Below are positions 43,456-54,913 of a stretch of DNA of 64,000 bases, piece by piece. The notes below the pieces were generated by a model that saw nothing but the letters and a program-made list of their open reading frames with translations, was not told the origin of the DNA and ran no database searches. Positions within the stretch are counted from its first letter, which is position 1, and every line of letters begins with the position of its first letter. Source of the DNA: Taudactylus pleione (lineage: Eukaryota > Chordata > Amphibia > Anura > Myobatrachidae); the NCBI GenBank assembly GCA_031769625.1, contig JAUIMM010000643.1, positions 2,049,501 to 2,113,500 of the forward strand, in the 5' to 3' direction. A program made the translations under genes and the position numbers.

Positions 43456-44520
43456 TAATTTAACAGAGTACACACTGGATGTTAAACAAAGTGGAGATCT
43501 GATCTTCTGTTACCGATGTTAAGGGGCCTGGGGAGGGCTTGACTGTCATTAAATGTGCCCAGAATCCAATGGCCAGTGCACATAACATTGGGGATTATTG
43601 CTTTAAAAGTAATTGCGTGTACATCCTTGTGCACTATAAGAAACTAGATGCCTAATAGTTAGAGCAGCCTAGCCTCCTTCTTTTGTTACACCATGTTGTA
43701 AGAAGGAACACAGGGGAACAAAGTTACTGGCCAAACAGACCCTGTGTGATTGACTAGATCGGTGTACCTTAACCATCTGGGCCATGCAGGTGATGAACCT
43801 GCACACACCTTCCAGTCTGATCTCTAGTAGTCGGTTGGAAACAAGTAGACAAACCAGAATGGCCACAGAGCCACCAGTGCATGAATGGAACATGTCCCCG
43901 AGACCTGTTGCTGTACAGATCAAGCATTATATTTAGTTAAATGGCCTTTAGATCAATTTCCAGATCTTCACAAGGTTCTAAAAAAAAGAGCTATCACTCA
44001 TGTTTATGTTTCAGGAAGTCTTTGCTTCTTTTCCACTATAGAATTAGGGTACTGAAATTGGTGACACTGCCCACTACAGAATACAAGAGGCGCTGCAGCC
44101 ATCTGGTTTAGGTAAGTCAGGGATGGGGAACCTCCAGGTTGGATCCATGGGCAGAATTCAATTCAATGCGATGATGAATAGCTGCTGGAGGGAGCTCCCG
44201 CAGCTATTCAATACACTGCGCTGTTTGCCTGTTCAGGAATTGTTAGAAAATGCCGGTTCCCACGACTTATCTAGAGCCACATGTGTACCTTGACAGTATC
44301 ATTATAATTTTATTTACTTTTTTTGTCATATCATTATTTTCAGTCACGTTTTCTTTCCATTTGCACATTGTCTTTTTATTTATTTGTATTGTTTGTTTGT
44401 TTTTTTTATTTTCTATTCCTTCCTTATCCTCCACCTCCTCCTCCCCTCCCTACCCTGTGTTGATCCTTGTGGAATCATGGGTGCTTTCATTGACCGCATC
44501 TCTCTGTTTGTTTTGTATAG

Positions 44521-44664
44521 GGCTGATAGTTCAGGATTATACCCTGGTCAGTTCTATGTCCTTTAAGTCCCACTTTCTACTGAATGACTCAAAGCGTGCA
44601 GAGTTGATGAAAATACCTATGATTCCTTCTTCCTCGCCAGCTTTCCTAAAGAAATCTGAGAAAG
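44521..44664 (+). CDS. NSD3: NSD3 cassette-like exon inside PHD4
   Basis: 144 nt, phase 1 at both ends (acceptor TAG 44518-44520, donor GTAACT 44665). It encodes 'LIVQDYTLVSSMSFKSHFLL', 'NDSKRAELMKIPMIPSSSPA' and 'FLKKSEKG'. Human NSD3 has a matching block ('GLIVQDHSDPMFSSYAYKSH' and 'LMKLPMIPSSS'), which NSD1 and NSD2 lack. This block therefore identifies NSD3 specifically. Because the exon length is a multiple of three and the phases match, skipping it would join 'CARG' to 'GGKLLCC' and give an uninterrupted PHD4. An isoform lacking the equivalent segment is, to my recollection, described for human NSD3. Confidence 0.95.
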
Positions 44665-45063
44665 GTAACTGAAAAATAGCTTTTCCCCTTTTTAAACCCC
44701 TTATATCTGCATTTTTTTTATTTCATTTTTTGTTTTATTTTTTAATACCATTAAAAAACATCCCTGTCTAGCCACACGCTGTCCCTGCTCTCCCTTTCTG
44801 CTTTGCACGCTACTTGGACTTGTATTGAATGCCAAATTATTTTGGGTGTGTTGCGTTCCTTTTCTCATTTCTGTGTGTGTTTCGAATGGCTTAAAGGGCT
44901 TAAAATAATTATATCCGATTTCATCATTCTGATTTTTCTAAGCCTTATTTGAATTGAAATAATTGACTTGTACCATCAGCATTAAAGTAGTATTTCAGGT
45001 AATGATAGAGTGCCCATGTTACTTAATTACATTAACAGCAATGTGATTATGTTCTGTTAACCT

Positions 45064-45403
45064 ATTGGGCTCAAATCAATTGAGCGCGATGTAAATAGCA
45101 CCGGGAGATAGCTCCTGAAGCTATTCAATCCATCGCCATGTTAGGTCGGGGAAGGCTCGTTCTCGCGCCTTAAACAGGGTTTTTAGGCGCGAGAACGGGC
45201 ATTCCCCGACCTAACTTCCCGGCGCGATGCTGTTTTCAAGGAGCGAAGGGCAGAAAGCTGAACTTTTGTCTGATTTCTGCTCGCATCCCCGGAGGGATGC
45301 GAGAAGAAATCCTTAGTCGGGTTTAGCTGCGCGGTGTATTGAATAGCTCCGGGAGCTGATTCCCAGCGCTATTCACATCGCGTAGAATAGATTCGTGCCC
45401 AAT
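45064..45403. mobile_element. Family-2 hairpin element with ATTGGGC ends
   Basis: Left ATTGGGCTCAAATCAATTGA and right GAATAGATTCGTGCCCAAT are an imperfect inverted repeat, followed by matching 'gcgatgtaaatagc' and 'gctattcacatcgc' words. Two stems inside: a 29-base pair AGGTCGGGGA.../...TCCCCGACCT (45144-45213) and the conserved GATTTCTGCTCGCATCCC/GGGATGCGAGAAGAAATC hairpin (45270-45311). Non-coding. Confidence 0.75.
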
Positions 45404-45584
45404 ATGTAGCCGTCAGGATATTACCCATATTATCTCAGTACAGCAAGTCATGGCAGTAGAGTAGATATGACTTTTATATTCTGCAGCTGCAAAACTTAAA
45501 ATTGATTTGAATTCAGCTGTTGAGTAGTTTTGCACAATATGTATTTGTTACCCATTTTCTTTTCCCAACTAGCAACTATATCTG

Positions 45585-45727
45585 GAGATCTATCTGCCAT
45601 CCGGCTCTGCAGCAGAGCGATTGCGATATGTTCACAGACATCGCTGGCACACACTGGCCGATGGGCACCAGATATATTGGCCGATCAATTGATTGGCCAA
45701 TATATCTGTCAGTGTGTAACCAGCTTA
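45585..45727. mobile_element. Small foldback element, approximate ends
   Basis: The core has AGATATATTGGCCGATCAAT followed by ATTGGCCAATATATCT, a clear stem (45670-45707), with flanks of gtgtgtaaccagctt type. Family not assigned. Confidence 0.45.
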
Positions 45728-46194
45728 AGCTACTAGAAATGTTAACCAGTACTTGATAAACACAGCTGTAATGGGTTACTTGGTAGCTACACAATAAACT
45801 TGAGGCTTCAAAAATAGATCTGGCAGCAATGGATGGAGAATTTCAAATGTGGAGGTCTTGGGAAGTCCAACGGAAGATATTCTGGTAAATTACCTACAAA
45901 TGAAGGGTCTGTGAAACCTTTGCTTCAACAAATTACCTTTTTAATATTTGCGTGGTTAAATAATAGGATTTCTGCAGTCGGACAGTTTTTGCACTATTAT
46001 TTTTTTGGATATAGAGTAGATTTATTAGTTTATCAACCCATCAAATAAACTACAGGAAAATATAACTGCCCTCTCCTGCTGTAACTCCACAATGTCATCC
46101 CAGTAGCCCTCTGTGGCTTCCATACATGCTGTCTGAGTGCTAAGGTCTAGAACTACTGTAGAACCACATTATTTACATGTATGTATGTGTGTAT

Positions 46195-46199
<5 letters not shown>

Positions 46200-46227
<28 letters not shown>

Positions 46228-46230
46228 CAC
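46200..46230. repeat. TA microsatellite
   Basis: About 14 TA units inside the large intron, next to a related ACATAC stretch. Confidence 0.85.
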
Positions 46231-46234
46231 ACCA

Positions 46235-46440
46235 TTGAGGAATCTGTGGTGTTCTTTGCCTCAGCTGTAGCTCTGAACATATCCCCAAATGCTTCTCCAT
46301 GCGATCCTCCAGCTGCTGTGGAACTAGACATCCCAGCATGCCCTGCCACAGTTATAGCATGCCCTAGTAGCACCACTGTGGCATTGCATGCTGGGTTGTG
46401 TAATTGCACAACAACTAGATTTGAATACCCCTGTAGAGTG
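46235..46440. mobile_element. hAT-like element remnant
   Basis: Words such as 'tgctgtggaactagacatcccagcatgccctgcc' and 'gcatgctgggttgtgtaattgcacaac' resemble the hAT-like element at 27354 ('gtagaactgcacatcccatcatg'). Ends are eroded. Confidence 0.4.
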
Positions 46441-46702
46441 TTTCCCTACTAGACAAGATGGTATGGAGATTTTGGCATCTTCTCTCTAGGAAAAAAAGTA
46501 AATGTTTGTTTTCCTCAGCATGTTGGCTGAGGTTTTGTTTAGAAGTTGTCAGGGTATTTTGTTTGTTTTACTCTTGCTAGTCATACATGTTAAGGAAATG
46601 ACCAGACAATAGGTTGTTATCCTCCTATTAAGCCCAATTGTCTGATGAGATCAGCCTTTCATGCCCATATTCACTGAACCAAGGGACATAATACTTATTT
46701 AC

Positions 46703-47172
46703 AGATGTGTCCACATACATCTTACTTCCTTGTGCATTAAGCAGCCCTTCTAGTGTGACCATGCCGTGGTGCGACTTGGTAGCTCAAGGCAACTTTGTAT
46801 GCAACTTTTTCCCTTAAAATGTGTCTTCGCAAAATGATGCAAATAGGACACACAGCTTCTGCTGATTAAAATGATATATGGCATGCCTATATTCTGTGTG
46901 TGACTGCGGCTGTATCTGAATGCAGATTGCATTACAAGTTACAGTGTCACAGCTGCTGACACTGTAACGTAGCATTTCATATGTAGATACACCCGCAGTC
47001 GCACACAGCATATCGGCATGCAGCATATCATTTTAATCAGCAGAAGCTGCTTTTAAGGGAAACAGTTTCACAAAAAGACGCTTAACGCTACCGAGTTGCA
47101 CGACGCTCACGCGTTATGTGTAATGTGACTTGTAGCGCATGGAAGATAGCTGTATGTGGACACATCTATATA
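46703..47172. mobile_element. Long foldback element, AGATGTGTCCACATACA ends, copy 1
   Basis: Left AGATGTGTCCACATACATCT and right AGCTGTATGTGGACACATCT pair over about 17 bases. The inner arms pair over longer stretches: 'gcttctgctgattaaaatgatat' with 'atatcattttaatcagcagaagc' and 'gcatgccta...gtgtgtgactgcggctg' with the right side (46858-47035). A second copy is at 59082. Non-coding. Confidence 0.75.
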
Positions 47173-47180
47173 ATACTCTT

Positions 47181-47490
47181 AAGCTCCGTACACATGGAGC
47201 AATCAGACAACGATAGCGATATTGTTGTCTGATCGTCCTGCATGTGCTGGATGTTCGATATCGAACATCCAACACATGCACCAACCCTCAAGCAACTATA
47301 ATGACCCGCAATCGACAATCGCGGGTCCCTATAGTAATCAGGCTAACCTGGTCAATATCGACCATACGTGCCTGTGCTTCGACCATCGTTTGGGGGTTGG
47401 AAGGGCCCAAAAACAGAACGATAACGATATGATCGATATCATTATCGTTCATATCGTCCTGTTATATCTGACCGTGTGTACGCACCATTA
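47181..47490. mobile_element. Foldback element with GTACACA ends
   Basis: Left AAGCTCCGTACACATGGAGC and right ACCGTGTGTACGCACC. Stems inside include AACGATAGCGATATTGTTGT with neighbours, GTTCGATATCGAAC (47251-47264), and GATAACGATATGATCGATAT with ATCGTTC words (47420-47455). Non-coding. Confidence 0.6.
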
Positions 47491-47499
47491 TTGTGTAAC

Positions 47500-48429
47500 A
47501 TCCCCTGAGCTCTATTTTGAAAATATTTTAATGTAACAAACAAACTATTAATTCTGATTTTTTAAATCCTAAAAAATTAAATGTGATTGCTTTAATTTTT
47601 AAGATTTTTTTAACACAAGAGTTTCTCTATAATTAAATATACTGTGTACAGTGAATGAAAACAGGCCTCTCTTTTCATACCTCTTGTTGCTTCGGCAAGT
47701 TTCTGATGACAATTATTTTCAGCCCTCTGCTTGCGCTCCCTGCACCCGGCTTGGACTGAATCATTATGTGTAAGAAGTGTCAATGTTTGTTATGTTGCTT
47801 GTACGCTGAATATATTTCCTCTGAAATGTGATTGCAAGGTGATATGGGAAAGTCATAAGCAATTCATCGAAGAAATACAGTTTTGCTATTTTGGGTGCTG
47901 GGTTTTCTTCGCAGTGATTGGTGAATTTTCCATTTTGTTGGGAAGAAAATTATGATATCTCACAAAGAGTGTGAACCGGTTTCCCACCATAATGTGGGAG
48001 AATCATTGGCTTTTGTGTGCGAGAGATCCTGCTGGGCCAAACCCTGTGTAGTTATATGTTGCCTGGTGGGATGTTTATTTGTCATATACACTTTGTAGAT
48101 GCAGGATCACAATTGGTTGACAATTAAAAGTAATTCTTACTCCTTTTAGTTATTGGGTCATTTTGAAATGTGTCCTGTTTCCAATTACTAATAACCAATA
48201 ATTCTATTATTCATAACACCTTCTATTGCTCCATTTAATTTCTTACTAAAAAAACTCAAATTGCCTCATATAACCTCTCCCTACAACCCCTCCTGTTATT
48301 GCATATAACTACTCCCTGTAACTCGTCCTATTAAATATAATCTATTTTTATAATTCCTATTACTCTATGTAACCTTTCCCTATAATTAATATTACCCAAT
48401 TTGCCGTCTCTCTGTAACTCCTTCTATTA
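47500..48429. other. Unique intronic sequence
   Basis: AT-rich, no repeat with clear ends and no exon seen; a few degenerate copies of the next minisatellite's words begin near 48290. Confidence 0.6.
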
Positions 48430-49690
48430 TAGCTTCAACCTTTAACTACTCCCAATACTCCATATGACTGCTCCTTGTAACTCCTTCTATTACTTCATAT
48501 GTAACTCCTCCCAGTACTCCATATGACTGCTCCCTGTAACTCCTTCTATTACTTCATATGTAACTCCTCCCAGTACTCCATATGACTGCTCCTTGTAACT
48601 CCTTCTATTACTTTATATGTATCTCCTCTCAGTACTCCATATGACTGCTCCCTGTAACTCCTTCTATTACTTTATATGTATCTCCTCTCAGTACTCCATA
48701 TGAACTGTTCCTTGTAACTCCTTCTATGTAACTCCTCCCAGTACTCCATATGACTGCTCCCTGTAACTCCTTCTATTACTTCATATGTATCTCCTCTCAG
48801 TACTCCATATCACTGCTCCCTGTAACTCCTTCTATTACTTCATATGTATCTCCTCTCAGTACTCCATATGACTGCTCCTTGTAACTCCTTCTATGTAACT
48901 CCTCCCAGTGCTCCATATGACTGCTCCCTGTAACCCCTTCTATTACTTCATATGTAACTCCTCCCAGTACTCCATATGACTGCTCCCTGTAACTTCTGTT
49001 ACTTCATATATATCGCCTCTGAATACTCCATATGACTGCTCCCTGTAACTCCTCCTATTACTTCAAATGTTTCTCCTCTCAGTACTCCATATGACTGCTC
49101 CCTGTAACTCCTTCTATTACTTCATATGTAACGCCTCTCAGTACTCCATATGACTGCTCCCTGTAACTCCTTCTATTACTTCATATGTAACTCCTCCCAG
49201 TACTCCATATGACTGCTCCCTGTAACTCCTTCTATTACTTCATATGTAACTCCTCCCAGTACTCCATATGACTGCTCCTTGTAACTCCTTCTATGTAACT
49301 CCTCCCAGTGCTCCATATGACTGCTTCCTGTAACTCCTCCTATTACTTCAAATTTATCTCCTCTCAGTACTCCATATGTCTGCTCCCTGTAACCCCTTCT
49401 ATTACTTCATATGTATCTTCTCTCAGTACTCCATATGACTGTTCCCTGTAACTCCTTCTATTACTTCATATGTATCTTCTCTCAGTACTCCATATGACTG
49501 CTCCCTGTAACTCCTTCTATTACTTCATATGTATCTTCTCTCAGTACTCCATGTGACTGCTCCCTGTAACTCCTTCTATTACTTCATATGTAACTCCTCC
49601 CAATACTCCATATGACTGCTCTCTGTAACTCCTATTACTTCATATGTATCTCCTCCCAGTACTCCATATCACTGCTCCCTGTAACTCCTT
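48430..49690. repeat. 59-bp minisatellite, about 1.26 kb
   Basis: The unit is 'ccatatgactgctccctgta', then 'actccttctattacttcata', then 'tgtaactcctcccagtact'. About 21 units, some losing the middle part (shorter forms near 48720, 48885 and 49285). Two flavours of the last part alternate (cctcccagtact and cctctcagtact). No coding role. Confidence 0.95.
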
Positions 49691-50280
49691 CTATTACTCT
49701 CCTAACTTCTATTATAACCTATTTCAGAATTCCTCATAACTCCTCCTTGTTGCGCCATGTAAGCTTTCCTAACAATACTCCTAATGTCCCATACTGCTAA
49801 AAGGGGTGTTGCCTTTAATTATTTGTTGTACGTGCCCTCTAACTTTTAGGAAATACATGAGGTTTTTTTCTGCTACCTTTTGTGCTTATAAACAATGCAT
49901 TTCTATTAGATATGGCACAGCAGTGTATGCAGTCAGTGATAGAGCCAAAGGCAGCACCTCTCCTTCCTCCCTATTAAAAGGGAGTGTGCCACCACAAAAC
50001 TTTGATATACACAGTTTTTTACCCTCAGCCTTAACACCCTTTCCTGCAATTGTTCAACCGATACCCATCTACCACCACCACCACCTTCAATCTCACTCAT
50101 ATGGCTTAAAAGAACTAAAGAAAGTCAGGGGGCGTGCTTCACTTTAGGACCATCGGTCTCTGTAGGGTGATTTTCCATGATAATCTTAAAAAAGAGATGT
50201 CTTTCTATGAATGTGTTTTAGCATGTGGTATTGGAGATTGATTTGTCCGTACTGACACCGAGTGTAGTAGCAGCGAACTT

Positions 50281-50434
50281 GTTTCTACTTCAGGGTCCAT
50301 AGGGGGTCCACAGGGTTGACCTTGGGGTTATAGCTGGAACAGGATCCATGGGCACCACACAGTTAAGCTTTTAGCTCCCAGGATGCACTTGGGTCCTCCT
50401 CTATACCCCGCCCCCGAGCCACAGGCACCTCAGT
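50281..50434 (+). repeat. DIRS-B left inverted terminal repeat
   Basis: From GTTTCTACTTCAGGG to CCTCAGT, about 154 bp. Its reverse complement is found at 56208-56391 with few changes. The first 47 bases are also reverse-complemented in the internal region (55948-55994). Confidence 0.85.
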
Positions 50435-51455
50435 GTAAGCTGGTGCCCGGCCGGAGTCGGTCACCGCGCAGGGGGGCTGCAGGAGCAGCCCCCAGAAGCT
50501 TTTTATTTTAAGTTAGATTTTATTTATTTTTAATCTCTTTTTACTACAGACGGCAGCGAAGGGCTGTCTGTACAGACGCCCACGCTGCCGCTCTGATCCC
50601 CGACTGGCGCCGCGACGCCAGTACTGATCTGGGGATCGCGGCGGGAGGGCAGAGTCCGTACTAGCCGGACTCTGTCTACCTCCCAGGACTGCTGCCGGAG
50701 TCGCCGGGGATTCAGGTAAGCCGCCGCTGGCTAGCGGCGGCGCGCGGAATGCCTTAAATGCAGTCCTTTAGCCTCCGGTCCTGGGGACAGACCGGAGGCT
50801 GCTGGCAGTGGCGGCGGGCCCCCCCCCATAACCCGTGGGACCACTAGACCACCAGGGATAAAGGGGCAAGCGGGAAGCCAGCATCCCTGGGGTTATGGCC
50901 AGCCAGGGGAGGAAGCCTTCCCTGTCAGCGGCTCCTCCCCTCAGCTCAGCGCGCCTTTCAGCACGTAGTCTGGCGTCGCTGAGCTGCATCTACTCGGCCA
51001 CTCCTCCTCTGAGGTCTCCAGCGGCCATTTTCCCAGTGGCAGCGCAGATCTCAGGGAGCACGCGGACCGGTCCCCCTGTGTACCTCTCCCCTGATTAAGG
51101 ACAGCGTACACAGCACTATAGCCCTCCCAGACACTGAATCTGGGCAGGTTGATTGTAGTGTAAAGGTGCAGTGAGTATTACTTCTGCATGGTATGTGACT
51201 TTTGCTAGTGCTGCCTGTCTGTACTTATTTTCCGCTTACTGTCAGCTTATACCTATCCCTTTACTTCTCCTACAAGCCCTACAGGTGTGTGGGGGAGGGG
51301 CGTTTCTACTGACCTCACTTATATAGATCACGTATTTGTGAGGTCCGTCACATACAGTTGTGTGCTACTCAGTGCCATATTGTGGGCTGTTGTTCAGCAC
51401 ACCGGTGAGTGCGTTTTACTTCTACCTTGGTGCCAGATATATAATATATTCTGTC
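50435..51455 (+). other. DIRS-B leader, GC-rich
   Basis: About 1 kb of GC-rich DNA between the left repeat and the gag start, with no long frame that resembles a DIRS protein. It has no match with NSD3 exons. It probably carries promoter and untranslated sequence, which is an inference. Confidence 0.5.
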
Positions 51456-53007
51456 ATGTCAGACGAGGAGGTTGAGCGCTCAGTGGCTCCGGTGTTGGCC
51501 TCCTGCGGACGCTGTTCTGCAGGAGTAGATAGGGAAGATTTGTCACAGGATGGCCTGTGTAGTCGCTGCCAGGTGGCTCCTGGCCCATCCAGACCTTCTC
51601 TGGCGCAGGAACCACCGTGGGCGATGTTTTCTCAAGTGCTGGTGTCTATTGCGGACCGACTGTCGTTCCCGACTGCTCTCCCTACTAGGGCGGTGCCCCA
51701 GCCGACCATCCCCCATTCCCCGGGTGTCCCGCAGTTATTGCGGAGTCCTCCTGGGTCTCAATCAGTAGGTCCCTATGCGGGGTTGCCTATGTATATACAG
51801 GCTTCCCCTGTGCCGCAGCAGCCTGTGGTACCTTTTCAGGCCCCTATGGCGACTCCTCCACCATGGGTGGATGTGCTCTCCAACTCCGTGCAAAATTTGG
51901 CGGCCGCTTCCTCGGCTTTTCAGTCAATGTTGCAGACTGACATGCCTTCTAGGATTTCAAAACGCCCACTCATGACACGGGCTGCTCAGGTATCGGACTC
52001 AGAGGGTTCCTCAGATGATGGGGAGGTCCCTGATGACACTGACTCGGACGCCTCGGTCCAGGAAATGGATACCAAGTCGTCCATTAATGTGCGAGCACTA
52101 GTTAGGGCGGTGCGAGCTATTCTTCTTATAGAGGATGAGGCACCGGTTCCTAAGTCGAAGTTTCCTAGTTTCAAAAAAAACTAAGGTGGCTTCTGCGGTG
52201 TTTCCCCTGTCGGATCAGTTGACGGATCATTTGGCGGTAGCTTGGCAGGCGCCCAGTAAGAGATTCCTTCCTCAGAAGCGGTTGGCTTCTAATTACCCCT
52301 TCCCTGAGGCACATTGTAAAAAATGGGAAACTCCACCGGCGGTGGATTCCCATGTCACCCGTTTAACTCGGGGCGCCACCTTACCATTACCGTCGATATC
52401 CTCGCTGAAGGATCCCACGGACAGGAAAGTTGAGACTTGCTTAAAGTCTATTTACTCCCTCTCCGGGGCGGTGGCCCGACCGTCCATGGCCATCTCCTGG
52501 GGGGCCAAGGCCATTGAGGGGTGGGCCAATGCATTGGAAGATACCTTCCCAGACGACGCTCCGGATGTCCAGCGGGCGTTGTTGGGACAAATGAGGGACG
52601 CTGCTTCTTACATTGGTGAAGCTTCTTTAGATGCTAGTCTGCTGACCTCGCGGGTATCGGCTGCAGCGGTGTCTGGCCGCCGATCCTTGTGGTTGCGGTC
52701 CTGGAGAGCGGACTCTGATTCAAAGAAGGGTCTGGAGGCCTTACCTTTCAATGGGGAATTACTATTTGGTCCGGACTTGGACAAAATAGTGGACACCCTG
52801 GCTAAATCCAAGTCGGCCTTCCTCCCTTCGGCGGCACTGCCTGCTAAGGTTCGGAGTTCGGCTTTTCGTTCCTTTCGGGTTCAGGGTAAGGCGAAAGGTC
52901 AGTCCTTCCCGAGACAGTCTGCGAGTAAGACTGCCTCTAAACCCAAGAAGCAAGCCTGGAGTGCTCGGCGCCCTTCTTCCAAGCAGGAAGATAAACCTGC
53001 AGCCTGA
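51456..53007 (+). pseudogene. gag-like ORF of DIRS-B, one-base frame break
   Basis: Start ATG at 51456 gives 'MSDEEVERSVAPVLASCGRC', then a Cys-rich segment with a C-x2-C pair and a second C-x2-C (residues about 17-43), Pro-rich sequence, then an acidic Ser/Asp stretch. The first frame ends near 52184 at 'FPSFKKN' and the matching frame begins within the same A8 run (52163-52170) and runs to 53007. One base in the A run accounts for the shift. DIRS gag-like proteins are thought to bind the element RNA. Length in all about 517 codons. Confidence 0.75.
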
Positions 53008-53074
53008 TGGGACGGGCCTCCCTCTGGGGGACCTCAGAGTGGGAGGCCGACTTCTTCTATTTGCCCAGTGCTGA

Positions 53075-54913
53075 CACAATACCACCACGGATGCCTGGGT
53101 TCGAGAAGTGGTCTCCCAGGGGTACGCCCTGTCTTTTCGGCACAGACCACCCCACCAGTTTTTCTGCACAAGTCCTTCTCAGGACAAGACCAAGGTGTTA
53201 CAGGTTCAGGAGGCTATAGAGTCCTTGCTGAAAGCAGGGGTCATTGTTCCCGTTCCTCTATCACAACGAGGGACGGGGTATTATTCGTCTCTGTTTCTGG
53301 TGCAGAAACCCAATGGTTCTCATCGCCCTATCCTCAACTTGAAGTCTCTGAACAAATTCCTCAGAGTTCCCACGTTCAGGATGGAAACGTTACGTTCCAT
53401 CATTCTGGCGATGGAACCGGGGGATTACATGGTGTCCCTGGACATCCAGGACGCCTACCTCCATGTTCCGATAGCATCTTCACACCAGCGGTATCTGAGG
53501 TTCGCTATCCTTCAACACCACTATCAGTTCCGGGCGCTACCCTTTGGTCTCTCCACGGCACCGAGGGTGTTCACGAAGATTATGGCGGTCATGGCCGCAC
53601 ATCTTCGGAACCAGAATGTACGGCTGCTGCCGTATCTGGACGACCTCCTGTTGCTGGCGAGCTCCGCGGAGGTACTGCTTCAACATCTCCACCTGACGAT
53701 CGCTTGCCTGCAAGCACACGGGTGGTTGATAAATTGGAAAAAGTCCTCCCTGATTCCATCACAGCGGATGGTTCATTTGGGAGCCCTGCTGGATTCGCGT
53801 CAGCAAAGGATCTTCCTGACTCCGGAGAAGGTCGCCTCCCTACAGCTGCGGATACACAGTTGCCTGAGCCGTTGCCGCCTGTCGGTCCATTCGGCTATGA
53901 GAGTTCTGGGGTCCATGGTGTCGACATTCGACATGGTGGAATTTGCCCAGTTCCATTCCCGGCCCCTGCAGGGGCTGATTCTATCAGAATGGAACGGGTT
54001 ACCTCACCGGATCCGCTCTCAGGTGCTGGTGTTGTCTCCGGACGTTCGGCAATCTTTGGCTTGGTGGCTTCAGACAGCTCATCTGGTCGAGGGGCGCCCA
54101 TTTTGGATCCCGGACTGGGTCCTGCTCACGACGGATGCCAGTCTCCGGGGTTGGGGGGCAGTGACCGGCTCTTTGTCGCTTCAGGGTCGTTGGTCAGCGG
54201 AAGAAGCACTTCTCCCCATCAACATCCTGGAACTGCGGGCAGTATACAGGGCCCTGCAGTCGTCCGGCCCCGCTCTTCACGGAAGGGCGGTACAGGTGCA
54301 GTGCGACAACGCCACCACGGTGGCGTATATCAACCACCAAGGCGGAACTCGCAGTCAGGCAGCGATGTCGGAGGTGTCTCGTATCCTGACTTGGGCGGAG
54401 GGTCACATTCCGGCGATCTCGGCGGTCTTCATCCCCGGAGTCCTCAATTGGGAGGCGGACTTCCTCAGCCGTCACGACGTGCATCCCGGGGAATGGTCGC
54501 TTCACCCAGAGGTGTTTCAGCTACTCGTGGACAGGTGGGGACTGCCGGAGCTGGACTTGATGGCCTCCCGTCACAATCACAAGTTGCCCGTTTACGGGTC
54601 AAGGACAAGAGACGCAGGCGCAAGTCTGGTGGACGCGCTGTCAGTGAAATGGACGTTTCAACTGGCGTATCTGTTTCCTCCGCTATCCCTGCTTCCTCGG
54701 GTTCTGCGGAAATTCAAGCAGGACGGCGGCATGCTCGTGCTGGTAGCTCCGGCGTGGCCCAGACGTCCTTGGTACTCCGATCTCAGGAGCCTCTCCATCG
54801 ACGCTCTGTACCTTCTTCCTCAGCGTCGGGACCTGTTGTCTCAGGGGCCCTGCCTTTACCCGGATCTGGGTCGGCTGTCTTTGACGGCGTGGCTCTTGAG
54901 ACAGCCGTCTTGA
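53075..54913 (+). pseudogene. RT-RNase H-methylase-like ORF of DIRS-B
   Basis: The frame is open from 53075 to 54913 but has a TGA at 53072-53074, just upstream, where the same frame continues leftward to about 53006. Domains in order: reverse transcriptase with 'MVSLDIQDAYLHVPI' near 53428 and 'YLDDLLLLASS' at 53633 (catalytic Asp pair), RNase H with 'LLTTDASLRGW', 'INILELRAV' and 'QCDNATTVAYINHQGG', then a methylase-like region with 'LPELDLMASRHNHKLP' and 'FPPLSLLPRVLRKFKQ'. All key acidic residues of RT and RNase H look present. It overlaps the recombinase frame at its end. Confidence 0.88.

Larger units (their letters stand above)
35899..44520. other. NSD3 intron of 8.6 kb
   Basis: Holds a large GC/AG-rich minisatellite (about 36330-37745), foldback elements (38195-38358 and 38600-38802), a TA microsatellite (40293-40342), a tandem element (40440-40860), a sequence with multi-hairpin-type wording (41170-41345), a SINE (43268-43455) and small foldback pieces (about 44147-44230). 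Long unique stretches (38810-40290 and 41350-43260) show nothing I can name. It ends in a T-rich tract and TATAG at 44520. Confidence 0.65.

Noticed and set aside
49806..50147. 113-codon frame before the DIRS element
   Set aside because: No similarity recognised to NSD3 or to mobile-element proteins; probably chance.
53068..54870. First 600 residues of the 953-codon frame in DIRS-B
   Set aside because: This is the RT region read in another frame; only the last third has recombinase motifs.
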